The position numbers were made by a program, and so were the translations under genes. Below the pieces are notes generated by a model, which saw only the letters and a list, made by a program, of their open reading frames with translations, ran no database searches and was not told the origin of the DNA. From contig WRDL01000014.1 of assembly GCA_009784095.1 (NCBI GenBank), positions 1 to 20,324 of the forward strand: 20,324 nt of DNA. The letters are read 5' to 3'. Source of the DNA: Coriobacteriia bacterium. Its GTDB lineage: Bacteria; Actinomycetota; Coriobacteriia; WRKU01. Positions within the stretch are counted from its first letter, which is position 1, and each line of letters opens with the position of its first letter. Shown one piece after another: positions 6,316-14,370 of the stretch.

Positions 6316-8274
6316 CTAAGCGTTCGGTCGCGTCTCGATGATGACATCGACGATGTCGGGATCGACCAGCGTGGACAGATCGCCGAAACCTTCTTTGTCG
6401 ATCTTGCCCGCTGCGATCTTGCGTACGATCCGGCGCATGATCTTACCACTGCGTGTCTTAGGAAGATCCGGTACGAAGTGGATATAGTCGGGACTTGCGA
6501 TCGGACCGATGTCCTTGCGGACGTGACCGACGATCATCTGGGTCAGGTCATCGCTGGGCTCGAAACCCTCATTGAGCACGACGTAGCCGTAGATTCCCTC
6601 ACCTTTGATCTCATGAGGATACCCCACGACCGCCGATTCGGCGACCGCCGCGTGCGAGTTGAGCGCCGCCTCGACCTCTGCGGTCGACATGCGATGTCCG
6701 GAGACGTTGATCACATCATCGACGCGGCCTTTGAGCCAGTAGTATCCGTCCTTATCGAGCGCGGCACCATCTCCGGAGAAGTAATACCCGGGAAAGATGC
6801 CGAAGTAGTTGTCCATCATGCGTTTATCAGAGTCCTCGCCCCACATGCGACGCAGCATACTCGGCCAGGGGAACTTGATGCACAGACGTCCGTCCTCGTC
6901 GACCGCCGCTTCCTTCTTCTCTTCGGTCAAGATGATGGGCTGCACACCGAAGAATGGGAGCGTGGCACTTCCCGGCTTCATCGGAGTGCACCCCGGGAGG
7001 TTCGAGATCATATGCGCACCGCTTTCGGTCTGCCACCACGTATCGACGACCGAGCAACGACCCTGTCCCACCTCATGGAAGTACCACAGCCAAGCCTCCG
7101 GGTTGATCGGCTCGCCCACCGAGCCGAGGATGCGCAGGTTCGAAAGATTGTATTTTGAGGGTTCGTCCGGACCGTTCTTCATCAGCGAGCGGATCGCGGT
7201 CGGCGCGGTATAGAACTGGTTGACCGCATGCTTCTCGCAGATCTCCCAGAAACGTCCGGCATTGGGATAGGTCGGAATTCCCTCGAACATCAACGAGGTA
7301 CCCCCGATGCACAGCGGTCCATAGACGATGTAGCTGTGGCCGGTGATCCAGCCGACGTCGGCCGAGCAGAAATATATATCCTCGTCGTGCAGGTCGAAAA
7401 CGTATTTAGTGGTGATCGCGCAGCCGAGCAGATAGCCTCCGGTCGAATGAACGACCCCCTTGGGCTTTCCGGTCGAGCCGGAGGTATAGAGGATGAACAG
7501 CGGATGGTCGGCTTCGACCCACTCGGGCTCGCACTCGTTGCTGATATCGCGACGACGCGTCTCCTCGTGGTAATAGAAATCGCGCCCCTCCTGCATATTG
7601 ATGGTCGCACGCGAATGCGTGACCACGAAGCAGGTCTCGATGGTCGGGGTCTCGAGCATCGCCTCATCAGCCATGACCTTGAGCGGGATGACCTTACCGC
7701 CACGCTTTCCCGCGTCAACGGTGATCAAGCACTTTGCATTCGAGTCTTGGATACGATCGCGCAGCGCTTGTGAAGAGAATCCACTGAAGATGATGGTGTG
7801 GATCGCGCCGATGCGCGCACAAGCCAGCATCGCCGTGACGACCTCGGGTACCATCGGCATGAATATCGCGACAACATCACCCTTCTTGACCCCGTGATCT
7901 TTGAGCACGTTCGCAAAGCGACAGACCTTGGTCAGCAGACTCTGGTAGGTATACATCTTGGTGCGACCACCGTCGGACTCCCAGATGATGGCTGCTTTGT
8001 TGCGGTGCAGTCCTTGAGTATGACGGTCCAGACAGTTATATGACGCGTTGGTAAGTCCACCCTTGAACCATGACACATACGGTTTGGTGAAGTCCCACTC
8101 GAGCGTGGTATCCCACGGTTTTTTCCAATAGAGGAACTCTTTCGCTTGCTCGTCCCAGAATTTTTCAGGGTCCTTTACCGACGCGTCATACATCTTCTGG
8201 TACTCTTCCATCGAAGAGATCCATGCACGTGATTGGTTTTCTTTAGTCGGGATGAAGATCTGTTCGGTAGCCAT
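6316..8274 (-). CDS. acs: Acetyl-CoA synthetase (AMP-forming)
   Basis: Cytoplasmic enzyme making acetyl-CoA from acetate, ATP and CoA through acetyl-AMP. It has 652 residues, the same length as the E. coli enzyme. The N-terminal ACAS segment is followed by the P-loop-like A3 motif TSGSTGKPKG (264-273), the WWQTE motif of the acetate-binding core, and YYFSGDGA before the hinge. The C-terminal PKTRSGKIMRR carries the catalytic Lys611, the equivalent of the acetylation-regulated lysine. I chose ATG 8274 because AAAGGAT lies 4 nt upstream and the protein then aligns end to end with the family; upstream in-frame codons look non-coding. It is the first gene of a likely three-gene unit with the radical SAM protein and hydrogenase protease. 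The 120 bases upstream (8275-8394) hold a 5-bp hairpin (8318-8330) and no clear promoter. Confidence 0.97.
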   Translation of the reverse strand: MATEQIFIPTKENQSRAWISSMEEYQKMYDASVKDPEKFWDEQAKEFLYWKKPWDTTLEWDFTKPYVSWFKGGLTNASYNCLDRHTQGLHRNKAAIIWESDGGRTKMYTYQSLLTKVCRFANVLKDHGVKKGDVVAIFMPMVPEVVTAMLACARIGAIHTIIFSGFSSQALRDRIQDSNAKCLITVDAGKRGGKVIPLKVMADEAMLETPTIETCFVVTHSRATINMQEGRDFYYHEETRRRDISNECEPEWVEADHPLFILYTSGSTGKPKGVVHSTGGYLLGCAITTKYVFDLHDEDIYFCSADVGWITGHSYIVYGPLCIGGTSLMFEGIPTYPNAGRFWEICEKHAVNQFYTAPTAIRSLMKNGPDEPSKYNLSNLRILGSVGEPINPEAWLWYFHEVGQGRCSVVDTWWQTESGAHMISNLPGCTPMKPGSATLPFFGVQPIILTEEKKEAAVDEDGRLCIKFPWPSMLRRMWGEDSDKRMMDNYFGIFPGYYFSGDGAALDKDGYYWLKGRVDDVINVSGHRMSTAEVEAALNSHAAVAESAVVGYPHEIKGEGIYGYVVLNEGFEPSDDLTQMIVGHVRKDIGPIASPDYIHFVPDLPKTRSGKIMRRIVRKIAAGKIDKEGFGDLSTLVDPDIVDVIIETRPNA

Positions 8275-8394
8275 GCTTATCCTTTCAACAAATGGGGTCC
8301 TCCCACGCAGAACAACAGCATCAGCGATGCAAAATAGCTTCAATTTTATGGTACCCCAAAAAACTTGTTTATGTGTGATTACGCATGAGGCGCG

Positions 8395-9633
8395 CTACGC
8401 GAATTTGAGCGCGTTCAGAAAGGATGTGTTGAAGCCTTCGTCATGTACGAGATCGACATGGGTGAACTCTCCCGCAAGCTCACTGGAGCTACCGAGCGCC
8501 ACGACCGTCGCGCCGATGAGTGCTGCGTTGCTGAGCCCATTCAGATCGATGCTGCGCTGCATCGCGCAACGATCATAGTCCGGAGGTGAAGGCTTGGGCA
8601 GTTGCGGTGAGAACAGACCGATGGTTGCTGCCGCCTCGGTGTCGAGGTGGGAGCCGAACGCGCCGACCAGTGAGAAGGACGAGATATCCTCAGCGCTTAC
8701 GTGCGCATGCGTGAGCAGCATATCGATGCCGGTGCGCACCGCGGCCTTCGCGAGCTGGAAATCACGTACGTCCTCCTGGGTCAGGGGAAGCGACGCGATG
8801 GAGTCGATGACCAGCCCTTCCCTGTCGATGGCGCCATTTTGCACACGATCTGCGAGCATCCTGATGACATCGGTCCCACGCAGCCCGCTGATGTTGCCTC
8901 CGATCATCCCTTCGAAGGTGGGCCCTGCCGGCACGCTCGTCACGAACAGGTCGGCGCCTTTGCGCAGCATGATCTCGGCGTTGGTGCCCAGATCGACGAT
9001 CAACCGGGAGGCAGGTGAGACAGGCGGGTCGGTTCCGTTTGTCCCAGACGTAATAGCAATGTCAGGTCCGCTCCTCCCATTTGGGACAAACGGAACCGAC
9101 CCTCCTGTCTCACCTCCTATCTCCGCGAGTCCGGTCGCGATAAGCGCCGCCCGCGCGTCGCCTCCCACGAATGCATCGAGCGGTCTGATCATCTCGATCT
9201 CGAGCGTCTCATCGCCGCGCGCCGCGTGCCATATATCGATGAGCGGACCGGTCCGACACCGCGTGATATCGCTGGGGTCGAACGGTGCTTGTGCCAACCC
9301 GTGTGGCACTTCGCCACAGAATAACGGGGCCATCACGCTGTTGGCCGCGACAACTATGCGCCCGACTTCAGCGAGTATGTCATCGACGCTCCCTCGCCCC
9401 AGCTGAGCCAGCGCATCGAGCACACTCTCTTGAGCGGCGCGTTGGAGCGCCTCGCTGTTACCCTCGAGCGCCGCCGAGAGCCGCGCCACGACGTTGGTTC
9501 CGAAAAAAATCTGTTGGTTGGGCCGGCGCGCGCTCGCAAGGACTTGACGTTGCGCCACATCGAGCAGCGCGACCTCGACGAACGAGGTGCCCACATCGAT
9601 CGCAAGCGCGTTGCGGTATGCAGCGTTATCCAT
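8395..9633 (-). CDS. ASKHA-domain (DUF4445 / RACo C-terminal-like) protein with in-frame palindromic insertion
   Basis: Protein of 412 residues matching the ATPase part of RACo, the reductive activator of corrinoid proteins. Phosphate-1 motif ALAIDVGTSFVEVALLD is at about 9-25, FVGGDARAALIATGL at 155-169, the second phosphate motif LIVDLGTNAEIML at about 211-223, then VPAGPTFEGMIGGNISG. The N-terminal [2Fe-2S] ferredoxin and linker domains of full RACo (about 200 residues) are absent. Residues 174-207 are encoded by an inverted-repeat element and separate the two conserved blocks, which normally lie close together. ATG 9633 is chosen because GAGG lies 7 nt upstream; ATG 9636 is possible. No corrinoid protein or methyltransferase gene is nearby. 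Last gene of the xse/HIT block, 40 nt after the HIT gene. Function unproven; it may be active if the insertion is a surface loop. Confidence 0.82.
   Translation of the reverse strand: MDNAAYRNALAIDVGTSFVEVALLDVAQRQVLASARRPNQQIFFGTNVVARLSAALEGNSEALQRAAQESVLDALAQLGRGSVDDILAEVGRIVVAANSVMAPLFCGEVPHGLAQAPFDPSDITRCRTGPLIDIWHAARGDETLEIEMIRPLDAFVGGDARAALIATGLAEIGGETGGSVPFVPNGRSGPDIAITSGTNGTDPPVSPASRLIVDLGTNAEIMLRKGADLFVTSVPAGPTFEGMIGGNISGLRGTDVIRMLADRVQNGAIDREGLVIDSIASLPLTQEDVRDFQLAKAAVRTGIDMLLTHAHVSAEDISSFSLVGAFGSHLDTEAAATIGLFSPQLPKPSPPDYDRCAMQRSIDLNGLSNAALIGATVVALGSSSELAGEFTHVDLVHDEGFNTSFLNALKFA
9013..9115. repeat. 103-bp REP/BIME-like inverted repeat inside the ASKHA gene
   Basis: Arms 9013-9046 and 9082-9115 are inverted copies matching at 33 of 34 positions (the only mismatch is C9025 against T9103), with a 35-base centre. 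Each arm includes GGGACAAACGGAACCGACCC or its complement. The element keeps the reading frame open and encodes about 34 Gly/Pro/Thr/Ser-rich residues. This structure resembles paired REP (BIME) elements of the kind moved by RAYT transposases; no transposase is present in the window. Assignment to a mobile repeat family is inference, while the inverted repeat itself is seen directly. Confidence 0.9.
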
Positions 9634-9673
9634 CATCGATCCTCGGCACGCCGGTGTGTGATGTTGGGGTGAT

Positions 9674-10015
9674 CTAGACCGGTAATTGCTCTCCGCCTTG
9701 GAGATGCACGTGGAGGTGATGGACGGTCTGACACGCGTCGTCCCCGTTATTTTGAACGATGCGATAACCCGACTGATCGATGCCCTTGATGCGCGCGACC
9801 TCGGGGACCGCACCGAAGACCTGAGCAAGCAGCTCAGGGCTGGGATCGTCGTTGAGATTGGCGATATGCTCTTTGGGGACGATCAGCGTATGGACGACCG
9901 ATTTTGGTGAGATGTCATCGAAAGCGACGACGTGGTCGTCCTCATAGACGAGCGGGACTTCCATCTCGCCGGATGCGATCTTACAGAAAATGCAATCATC
10001 TGCCGTCTTGGTCAT
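9674..10015 (-). CDS. HIT family (HINT-like) nucleotide hydrolase
   Basis: 113-residue histidine-triad protein, likely a nucleoside phosphoramidase or dinucleotide hydrolase of the HINT branch. The triad motif HLHVHL gives H100, H102 (nucleophile position) and H104. Near the N-terminus CIFCKI (C8, C11) with H50 in VPKEH fits the zinc site seen in many bacterial members. The length is typical. Its ATG overlaps the xseB stop as ATGA, so the two are translationally coupled. Physiological substrate unknown; the neighbours (exonuclease VII) suggest nothing specific beyond shared transcription. Confidence 0.95.
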   Translation of the reverse strand: MTKTADDCIFCKIASGEMEVPLVYEDDHVVAFDDISPKSVVHTLIVPKEHIANLNDDPSPELLAQVFGAVPEVARIKGIDQSGYRIVQNNGDDACQTVHHLHVHLQGGEQLPV

Positions 10016-10245
10016 GACATCAACTCCTCTTCTCCCTCGACCGGCGCCGGGTCGACGTCGCCGAGCAGCGTCGTCACCTTCTGTTGAGCGGTCTCGAGTT
10101 TGGTCTGGAGCTCTTTGATCAACTCGACCCCACGCTCATAAGAAGTGAGGCTGGTCTCAAGCTCTAGGTTGCCGCTCTCAAGGTCGTGCACGATCGCTTC
10201 GAGTTCGGTAATTCCTTCTGCAAATGTCTGGTCGGCCATGATCAT
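10012..10245 (-). CDS. xseB: Exodeoxyribonuclease VII small subunit
   Basis: 77-residue helical protein that binds the large subunit XseA in multiple copies to form exonuclease VII, a single-strand DNA exonuclease. Typical features are the TFAEGITELEAIVHDLESG start and the LETSLTSYERGVEL segment, predicted as two antiparallel helices, followed by an acidic tail. I chose ATG 10245, with GAGGGG 5 nt upstream; ATG 10239 (two residues shorter) is also possible. It lies 41 nt after xseA and overlaps the HIT gene by 4 nt. Confidence 0.95.
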   Translation of the reverse strand: MIMADQTFAEGITELEAIVHDLESGNLELETSLTSYERGVELIKELQTKLETAQQKVTTLLGDVDPAPVEGEEELMS

Positions 10246-10286
10246 CTCTTCCCCTCTGCTACCGATGGTACTATCGTACGTGTTTT

Positions 10287-11576
10287 TCAGTTCTGTGCAA
10301 AATGCTCGTCGAGAGACTCTTCGCAAGCGACACCGGCGGTGCGCTCGACGATCGTGAAGATCGATCCGTCGGCCACCTGCACCGTCAACTGCTCGCCTGA
10401 AGTCACCTTGTGGATCGAGTCGACGACCGAATGGGTCTTCGAATCGAATACCGCGGCATAACCGCGCCCGAGCACCTTAAGAGGCGAAAGCGCTTCGAGT
10501 TGCGCGCCGCGATGAGTCAACTGGGTCCTCGGTCGCTCAAGCATACGGGAGCCGACACCGCGGAAACGCTCGGTCAGGTTACCCAGTGCCATCTCATCAC
10601 GCGCCAGTCTGCCCGGTATCGCCTGTTCGAGACGCACGAGCAGCGCTTCGATGTGCAGCGCATTCTTCTCGAGCTTGCCCGGAAGTGCCTGCTCCAGTCG
10701 TTGCTGGAGCGCATCGACTCGCAGGTTGAATTGGTCGAGCGGGATGATCATCTGCGCGAGGTGCCCGGCAAGGAGCGCCTCAAGCTCATCGCGCGCTGGT
10801 ACGACCGTCTCGGCTGCCGCGGTCGGCGTCGAGGCACGCACATCGGCGACCATGTCGGCGATGCTGTAATCAGGCTCATGCCCGACCCCGGTCACGACCG
10901 GTGTCTCACAGGCGGCGATGGTGCGCGCGACCTCCTCATCCGAGAATGGAAGGAGATCTTCGAAGCTCCCGCCGCCGCGCACCAGCAAGATCACATCGGG
11001 CGCATGGCTGTCAGCCGCCTTGAGCGCGGTGACGATCCCCTTGGCGGCGCCATGCCCTTCGACCAATGTACCGAAAAAGAGTACTTCTGCCAGCGGATAG
11101 CGACGCGCCAGTGTGCGCAATACGTCGTGGATCGCCGCGCCGTTGGCGCTCGTGATGACCCCGATGCGCTCGGGAAGCCAGGGGAGCGACTTCTTGCGCG
11201 CCTCATCCATCAGCCCCTCGTTCTTGAGTTTGTTGGCAAGCGCCGCGATCTGTGCGCGCAGATCACCTTCCCCGGCGACCTTGATGTGACGCGGGATGAA
11301 CGACATGCTCCCTCTGGCGGGATAGACATCGAAGTGACCGGAGAGCTCGACGATCATACCGTCCTTGAGCTCGACTCCGGTATCTGAATAGACATTGCGC
11401 CACAGAGTCACTTCCATGACGCTGCTCTCATCTTTGAGTTGGAAATAAAATGCGCGGTAGGTACTGTGCGGTTTGAAACCGCTTATCTCTCCTACAATAC
11501 GCAAAGGATACGCACGAAGCGTATCCTTTGCAAGATTCAATGCCGCCGAAACGGTGAGTGCGACCGCTTCAGCCAT
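10287..11576 (-). CDS. xseA: Exodeoxyribonuclease VII large subunit
   Basis: Catalytic subunit of exonuclease VII, 429 residues. The N-terminal OB-fold (about 5-105) contains RIVGEISGF and the AFYFQLKDE strand. The catalytic domain follows with LPERIGVITSANGAAIHDVLRTLARRYP, VILLVRGGGSFEDLLPFSDEEVAR and PVVTGVGHEPDYSIADMVAD, all diagnostic. A long coiled-coil region (about 270-380) precedes the conserved C-terminal end with PLKVLGRGYA. It is preceded by a zinc peptidase gene ending only 3 nt upstream, and its Shine-Dalgarno lies inside that gene. Two strong palindromes lie inside its first 40 codons (annotated separately). Housekeeping DNA repair/mutagenesis function. Confidence 0.97.
   Translation of the reverse strand: MAEAVALTVSAALNLAKDTLRAYPLRIVGEISGFKPHSTYRAFYFQLKDESSVMEVTLWRNVYSDTGVELKDGMIVELSGHFDVYPARGSMSFIPRHIKVAGEGDLRAQIAALANKLKNEGLMDEARKKSLPWLPERIGVITSANGAAIHDVLRTLARRYPLAEVLFFGTLVEGHGAAKGIVTALKAADSHAPDVILLVRGGGSFEDLLPFSDEEVARTIAACETPVVTGVGHEPDYSIADMVADVRASTPTAAAETVVPARDELEALLAGHLAQMIIPLDQFNLRVDALQQRLEQALPGKLEKNALHIEALLVRLEQAIPGRLARDEMALGNLTERFRGVGSRMLERPRTQLTHRGAQLEALSPLKVLGRGYAAVFDSKTHSVVDSIHKVTSGEQLTVQVADGSIFTIVERTAGVACEESLDEHFAQN
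11468..11531. repeat. Two tandem perfect hairpins in the xseA 5' coding region
   Basis: GCAAAGGATACGC (11501-11513) and its exact inverse at 11519-11531 form a 13-bp stem with a 5-base loop. Thirty bases away GCGGTTTGAAACCGC (11468-11482) forms a second palindrome. On the xseA mRNA the 13-bp hairpin starts at codon 16 and encodes AKDTLRAYPL. There is no U-run, so these are not classical terminators. They may slow early translation or be chance. Confidence 0.7.
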
Positions 11577-11579
11577 GAA

Positions 11580-12326
11580 CTAGCGCCTTCTCGCCATGAA
11601 GATGTAGAACAACAGGTTCAACACCGAGATCATAGCTGCCGCAAGATACGTGAACGCTGCGGCTTGGAGCACTTTGCGTGCCGCTGGTACTTCGTCGGTG
11701 GTCAAAATACCGGTATCGACAAGTGAGGTCAACGCTCTGCTGCTCGCATTGAGCTCGACCGGCAGGGTCACGATCTGGAATAGCACCGCTCCAGCGAAGA
11801 AGATGATACCAAGCCAGAGCAGCCCGGTCAGCCCGATCATGAAACCCATCATGATCAAGACACCTGCCGCCTGTGATCCGAAGTTGACCACCGGTACCAT
11901 TCTCGTACGGAGCTCACCCCAGAAGTAGCGTTGCGCCGTCTGTCCGGCATGTCCTACTTCATGGGCAGCTACCGCGGTCGAGGCGATCGAATTGACGCCA
12001 TAGACCGGCTCGGAAAGCGCCACGACACCCGTGCGGGGATCGTAGTGGTCGCTCAGTGAGCCTTTCACCGCGGTGACCGCCACCGCATCGCGAGAGGTCT
12101 GCTCACCTACTTGTGCCGCAATTCCTTTTGAGCGAAGTATCTCCTGCGCTACTTGTGCTCCCGTCAGCCCGCTTGCGGTCGGTACGTGGCTGAACCGATT
12201 GAACGTTCTTTTGATCCACCATTGGGTCACCAATCCCAAGACCATGGTGAGAAGGGTCAGACCGATGAACATCGGGTTCAATCCCATGAACCCCGCGTTC
12301 GCCAACCCTGCTGATTGCTCGACCAT
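11580..12326 (-). CDS. YugP-type membrane zinc metallopeptidase (neutral zinc metallopeptidase family)
   Basis: 248-residue membrane protein. A first transmembrane segment (about 18-36) is followed by a soluble part with the zinc motif HEVGH (122-126) in the context AAHEVGHAGQ, then at least two hydrophobic segments (about 148-188) and a C-terminal one (about 222-245) ending in RRR. This layout and the motif match the YugP family (Zn_peptidase_2); its substrate is not established. I chose ATG 12326, with AAGGA about 10 nt upstream; a GTG three codons earlier overlaps the Shine-Dalgarno. It is first of the block zinc peptidase-xseA-xseB-HIT-ASKHA. Confidence 0.93.
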   Translation of the reverse strand: MVEQSAGLANAGFMGLNPMFIGLTLLTMVLGLVTQWWIKRTFNRFSHVPTASGLTGAQVAQEILRSKGIAAQVGEQTSRDAVAVTAVKGSLSDHYDPRTGVVALSEPVYGVNSIASTAVAAHEVGHAGQTAQRYFWGELRTRMVPVVNFGSQAAGVLIMMGFMIGLTGLLWLGIIFFAGAVLFQIVTLPVELNASSRALTSLVDTGILTTDEVPAARKVLQAAAFTYLAAAMISVLNLLFYIFMARRR

Positions 12327-12389
12327 TATGTACACTTCCTTCCTCGTTGTGACGTGTTTGGTGTCACGGTTTTTTCTTGTGTTGCTTCA

Positions 12390-12406
12390 ACTTGTCCACA
12401 AGTATA
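12390..12406 (-). promoter_or_regulatory. Candidate -10 with overlapping palindrome upstream of the zinc peptidase gene
   Basis: On the minus strand TATACT (12406-12401) overlaps the dyad ACTTGT-2-ACAAGT (12390-12403). No good -35 box is found, so a promoter is tentative. The dyad would be well placed for a repressor. It lies in the 100-bp gap between RNase D and the zinc peptidase. Confidence 0.3.
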
Positions 12407-12426
12407 CATATCTTCTAAATATCTAT

Positions 12427-13605
12427 TCATGCGTCTTCATCAATACACACAGTCTGCACTTTTCCCTCACAAAGAAACAACGCAATGGTGCCATTGAGAA
12501 GGTCGAGCAGCTCTTGTCCGATCATTTTTTTGCGCCAGCCTTGCAGCAGCTGAGCGGACGAGTTCGGATTCCTGATCAGCTCTTCGAGCATAGCAGTACT
12601 GGCCAAGACATTGGGCGCGATCTGGTATTCTTTTGCGCGACGCGCGACCAGGGCGTTGGCGAGCTTGACGCTCGGATCGATATGGGTGGTCGGCTTCTCG
12701 GCGATCTTTGTGACCGGGAGTTCATCATCGGGAACGCGTTTGCCTGCGCGCACCGCTGCCAAGATCTGTTGGGCGTGTCGACGCGCATGTGTGTTGAGCC
12801 CGCGGATGTTCTCAAGCCCCTCGACCGAGCGGGGTTGCTTGCGCGAGATCTCTATGATGGTCTCATCGGGCAGGATATGGCGTCGAGGACGATCCAGACG
12901 GATCGCCTCAAGCTGGCGCCATGCAGCGACCTCGCGCGCGACCGCAGCTTGGCGTGGGGAAAGTGTCGAGATCCGCTTAACATATCGGAAAGCAAGTTCT
13001 GGCTCAGTATCTTTGACGAAGTCGACCGACTCACGATGGGCGAATTCCTCATCGAGCCACTTGAGCCGACCGAGTTTCTTGAGCTTTTTGCGTGCGACCG
13101 GGTAGGCTTTCAGTAGATAGGAGACGTCGTCTTTCGCATATTCGAGCTGCTGGTCGGTCAGCGGTCGCTTTGCCCACTGGGAAAAACTCCCGATCTTGGC
13201 AAGTTCCACGTCGAGCATGTTCTTGATGAATGAGCCATAGCTGATCTGATCGGTCATCCCCATGATCGCCGAGGCGCATTGCGTGTCAAAGATCGGTCTG
13301 ACCGGCTCGCCGAGCGCTTGATAGAGTATCTCAAGGTCTTGCTGTCCACTATGAAAGATCTTGAGGATATCGAGATCACAGAACACCTCGCGCAGCGCGC
13401 TCAGATCGATGTCGGCGAGCGGATCGACCAGGACCACCGTATCTCCGTAGGCGATCTGGATCAAGCACAGCTGCGCGTAGTAGGTCTTTTCACGGATGAA
13501 CTCGGTATCGACCGCGATGACCGAGTGGGTCCGCATCTGTTGTATCGCATCGGCGAGCGCCGCATCGGTCGTAATGACCGCGTTATGTCCGGTATCGGAT
13601 TTCAC
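12427..13605 (-). CDS. rnd: Ribonuclease D
   Basis: 3'-5' exoribonuclease of 392 residues, acting in tRNA and structured-RNA 3' trimming. DEDDy catalytic residues are all visible: D33 and E35 in VDTEF, D90 in HSGQQD, and Y156 with D160 in YAKDD. An HRDC domain follows (about 212-295, with LSPRQAAVAREVAAWR and RKQPRSVEGL), then a second HRDC-like C-terminal region. The start is GTG 13605, nine bases after the lipoate ligase stop. I see no ribosome-binding site in front of it, so translation may depend on termination of the upstream gene. Standard length for the family. Confidence 0.95.
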   Translation of the reverse strand: MKSDTGHNAVITTDAALADAIQQMRTHSVIAVDTEFIREKTYYAQLCLIQIAYGDTVVLVDPLADIDLSALREVFCDLDILKIFHSGQQDLEILYQALGEPVRPIFDTQCASAIMGMTDQISYGSFIKNMLDVELAKIGSFSQWAKRPLTDQQLEYAKDDVSYLLKAYPVARKKLKKLGRLKWLDEEFAHRESVDFVKDTEPELAFRYVKRISTLSPRQAAVAREVAAWRQLEAIRLDRPRRHILPDETIIEISRKQPRSVEGLENIRGLNTHARRHAQQILAAVRAGKRVPDDELPVTKIAEKPTTHIDPSVKLANALVARRAKEYQIAPNVLASTAMLEELIRNPNSSAQLLQGWRKKMIGQELLDLLNGTIALFLCEGKVQTVCIDEDA

Positions 13606-13614
13606 AAAAGTATT

Positions 13615-14370
13615 CTAGCATGAGGCGGGAAAGCCCACGACACCACGCTCGTCCTCATCGGGTAGTCCTTCTCCCCAATTCCATTCGTCACTGCGATACT
13701 TCTCAAGCAACGCATCGGGCAGCATCGGAAGCGCGGCTTGGACCGTTCTGCCTTGCCCCTCGGTCAACTCGGTGACCAGGTCTGATCTGAAGCGAGCGAG
13801 TGTGATCTGGGGCGGGGTAAAGGCGGTCAGGTTCGTGACGCGCGCCTGATGCGAATCGACCTCGCGCGCTTCGATGCGTTTCTTCGGTCTGAGGACGCCG
13901 GCGAGCACCTCCAGATCACTGTCCCACAGCAAGGTACCGTGATGGAGGACCGTGTTGCCGTGGTTATACTGGGCATTGCCGCTGAACTTCTTGCCCTGGA
14001 CCGTCAGGTCGTTGCGCCCGCTGAACCGGGCATCGACGCCGTATGAGTTCAACACCTCGATGATGGGGCGTGTGAAGAACGAGAAGTCGTTCTTATAGCG
14101 AGTCGCGTCTCGGGCAATGATCGTGAAGTTGAGGTTGCCCAGATCATGATAGACCGCACCACCCCCACTGAGACGCCGGATCACCGCGATGCTGTGTTCT
14201 TCGGCAAAGGCGCGATCCACTTGATTTTCGGTATGCTGATTTCGCCCGACGATCACCGCCGGATCATTTTGCCACAACATCACGATGTCACGGTCATCAC
14301 AGGTGACCATGAACTCCTCGAGGGCGAGGTTGTGGACCGGGTCGGTATGCGGGTTTTCGATGTAGATCAT
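13615..14370 (-). CDS. Lipoate-protein ligase A, catalytic domain only
   Basis: 251-residue member of the biotin/lipoate A/B ligase family, attaching lipoate to E2 or GcvH proteins. The lipoyl-AMP binding segment RRLSGGGAVYHDLGNLNF spans 65-82, and GKKFSGNAQ (126-134) holds the catalytic lysine (K127/K128). The protein ends just after the DEWNWG motif, where full-length LplA continues into an accessory domain of about 80 residues. It is therefore either a bipartite-type enzyme needing a separate partner or a lipoyl/octanoyl transferase. No partner is in the window. It has no Shine-Dalgarno of its own; its ATG overlaps the stop of a 14-codon mini-ORF (ATGA). Confidence 0.88.
   Translation of the reverse strand: MIYIENPHTDPVHNLALEEFMVTCDDRDIVMLWQNDPAVIVGRNQHTENQVDRAFAEEHSIAVIRRLSGGGAVYHDLGNLNFTIIARDATRYKNDFSFFTRPIIEVLNSYGVDARFSGRNDLTVQGKKFSGNAQYNHGNTVLHHGTLLWDSDLEVLAGVLRPKKRIEAREVDSHQARVTNLTAFTPPQITLARFRSDLVTELTEGQGRTVQAALPMLPDALLEKYRSDEWNWGEGLPDEDERGVVGFPASC

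Noticed and set aside
6289..7158. Long plus-strand open frame opposite acs (289 codons)
   Set aside because: It lies antisense to a full-length, well-conserved acetyl-CoA synthetase, has no recognisable motifs, and reflects codon composition of the real gene.
9013..9115. Inverted repeat as a CRISPR unit or an IS element
   Set aside because: There is a single inverted pair, no direct repeat array with spacers, and no transposase frame inside.
8594..9406. Plus-strand open frame of 270 codons opposite the ASKHA gene
   Set aside because: It is low-complexity Ser/Pro-rich translation, antisense to a recognised ASKHA gene with clear phosphate motifs. Its repeated PFVP/PFGTNG segments arise only from the inverted repeat.
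10410..11387. Plus-strand open frame of 325 codons opposite xseA
   Set aside because: It is complementary to conserved XseA sequence and shows no domain pattern or ribosome-binding site.
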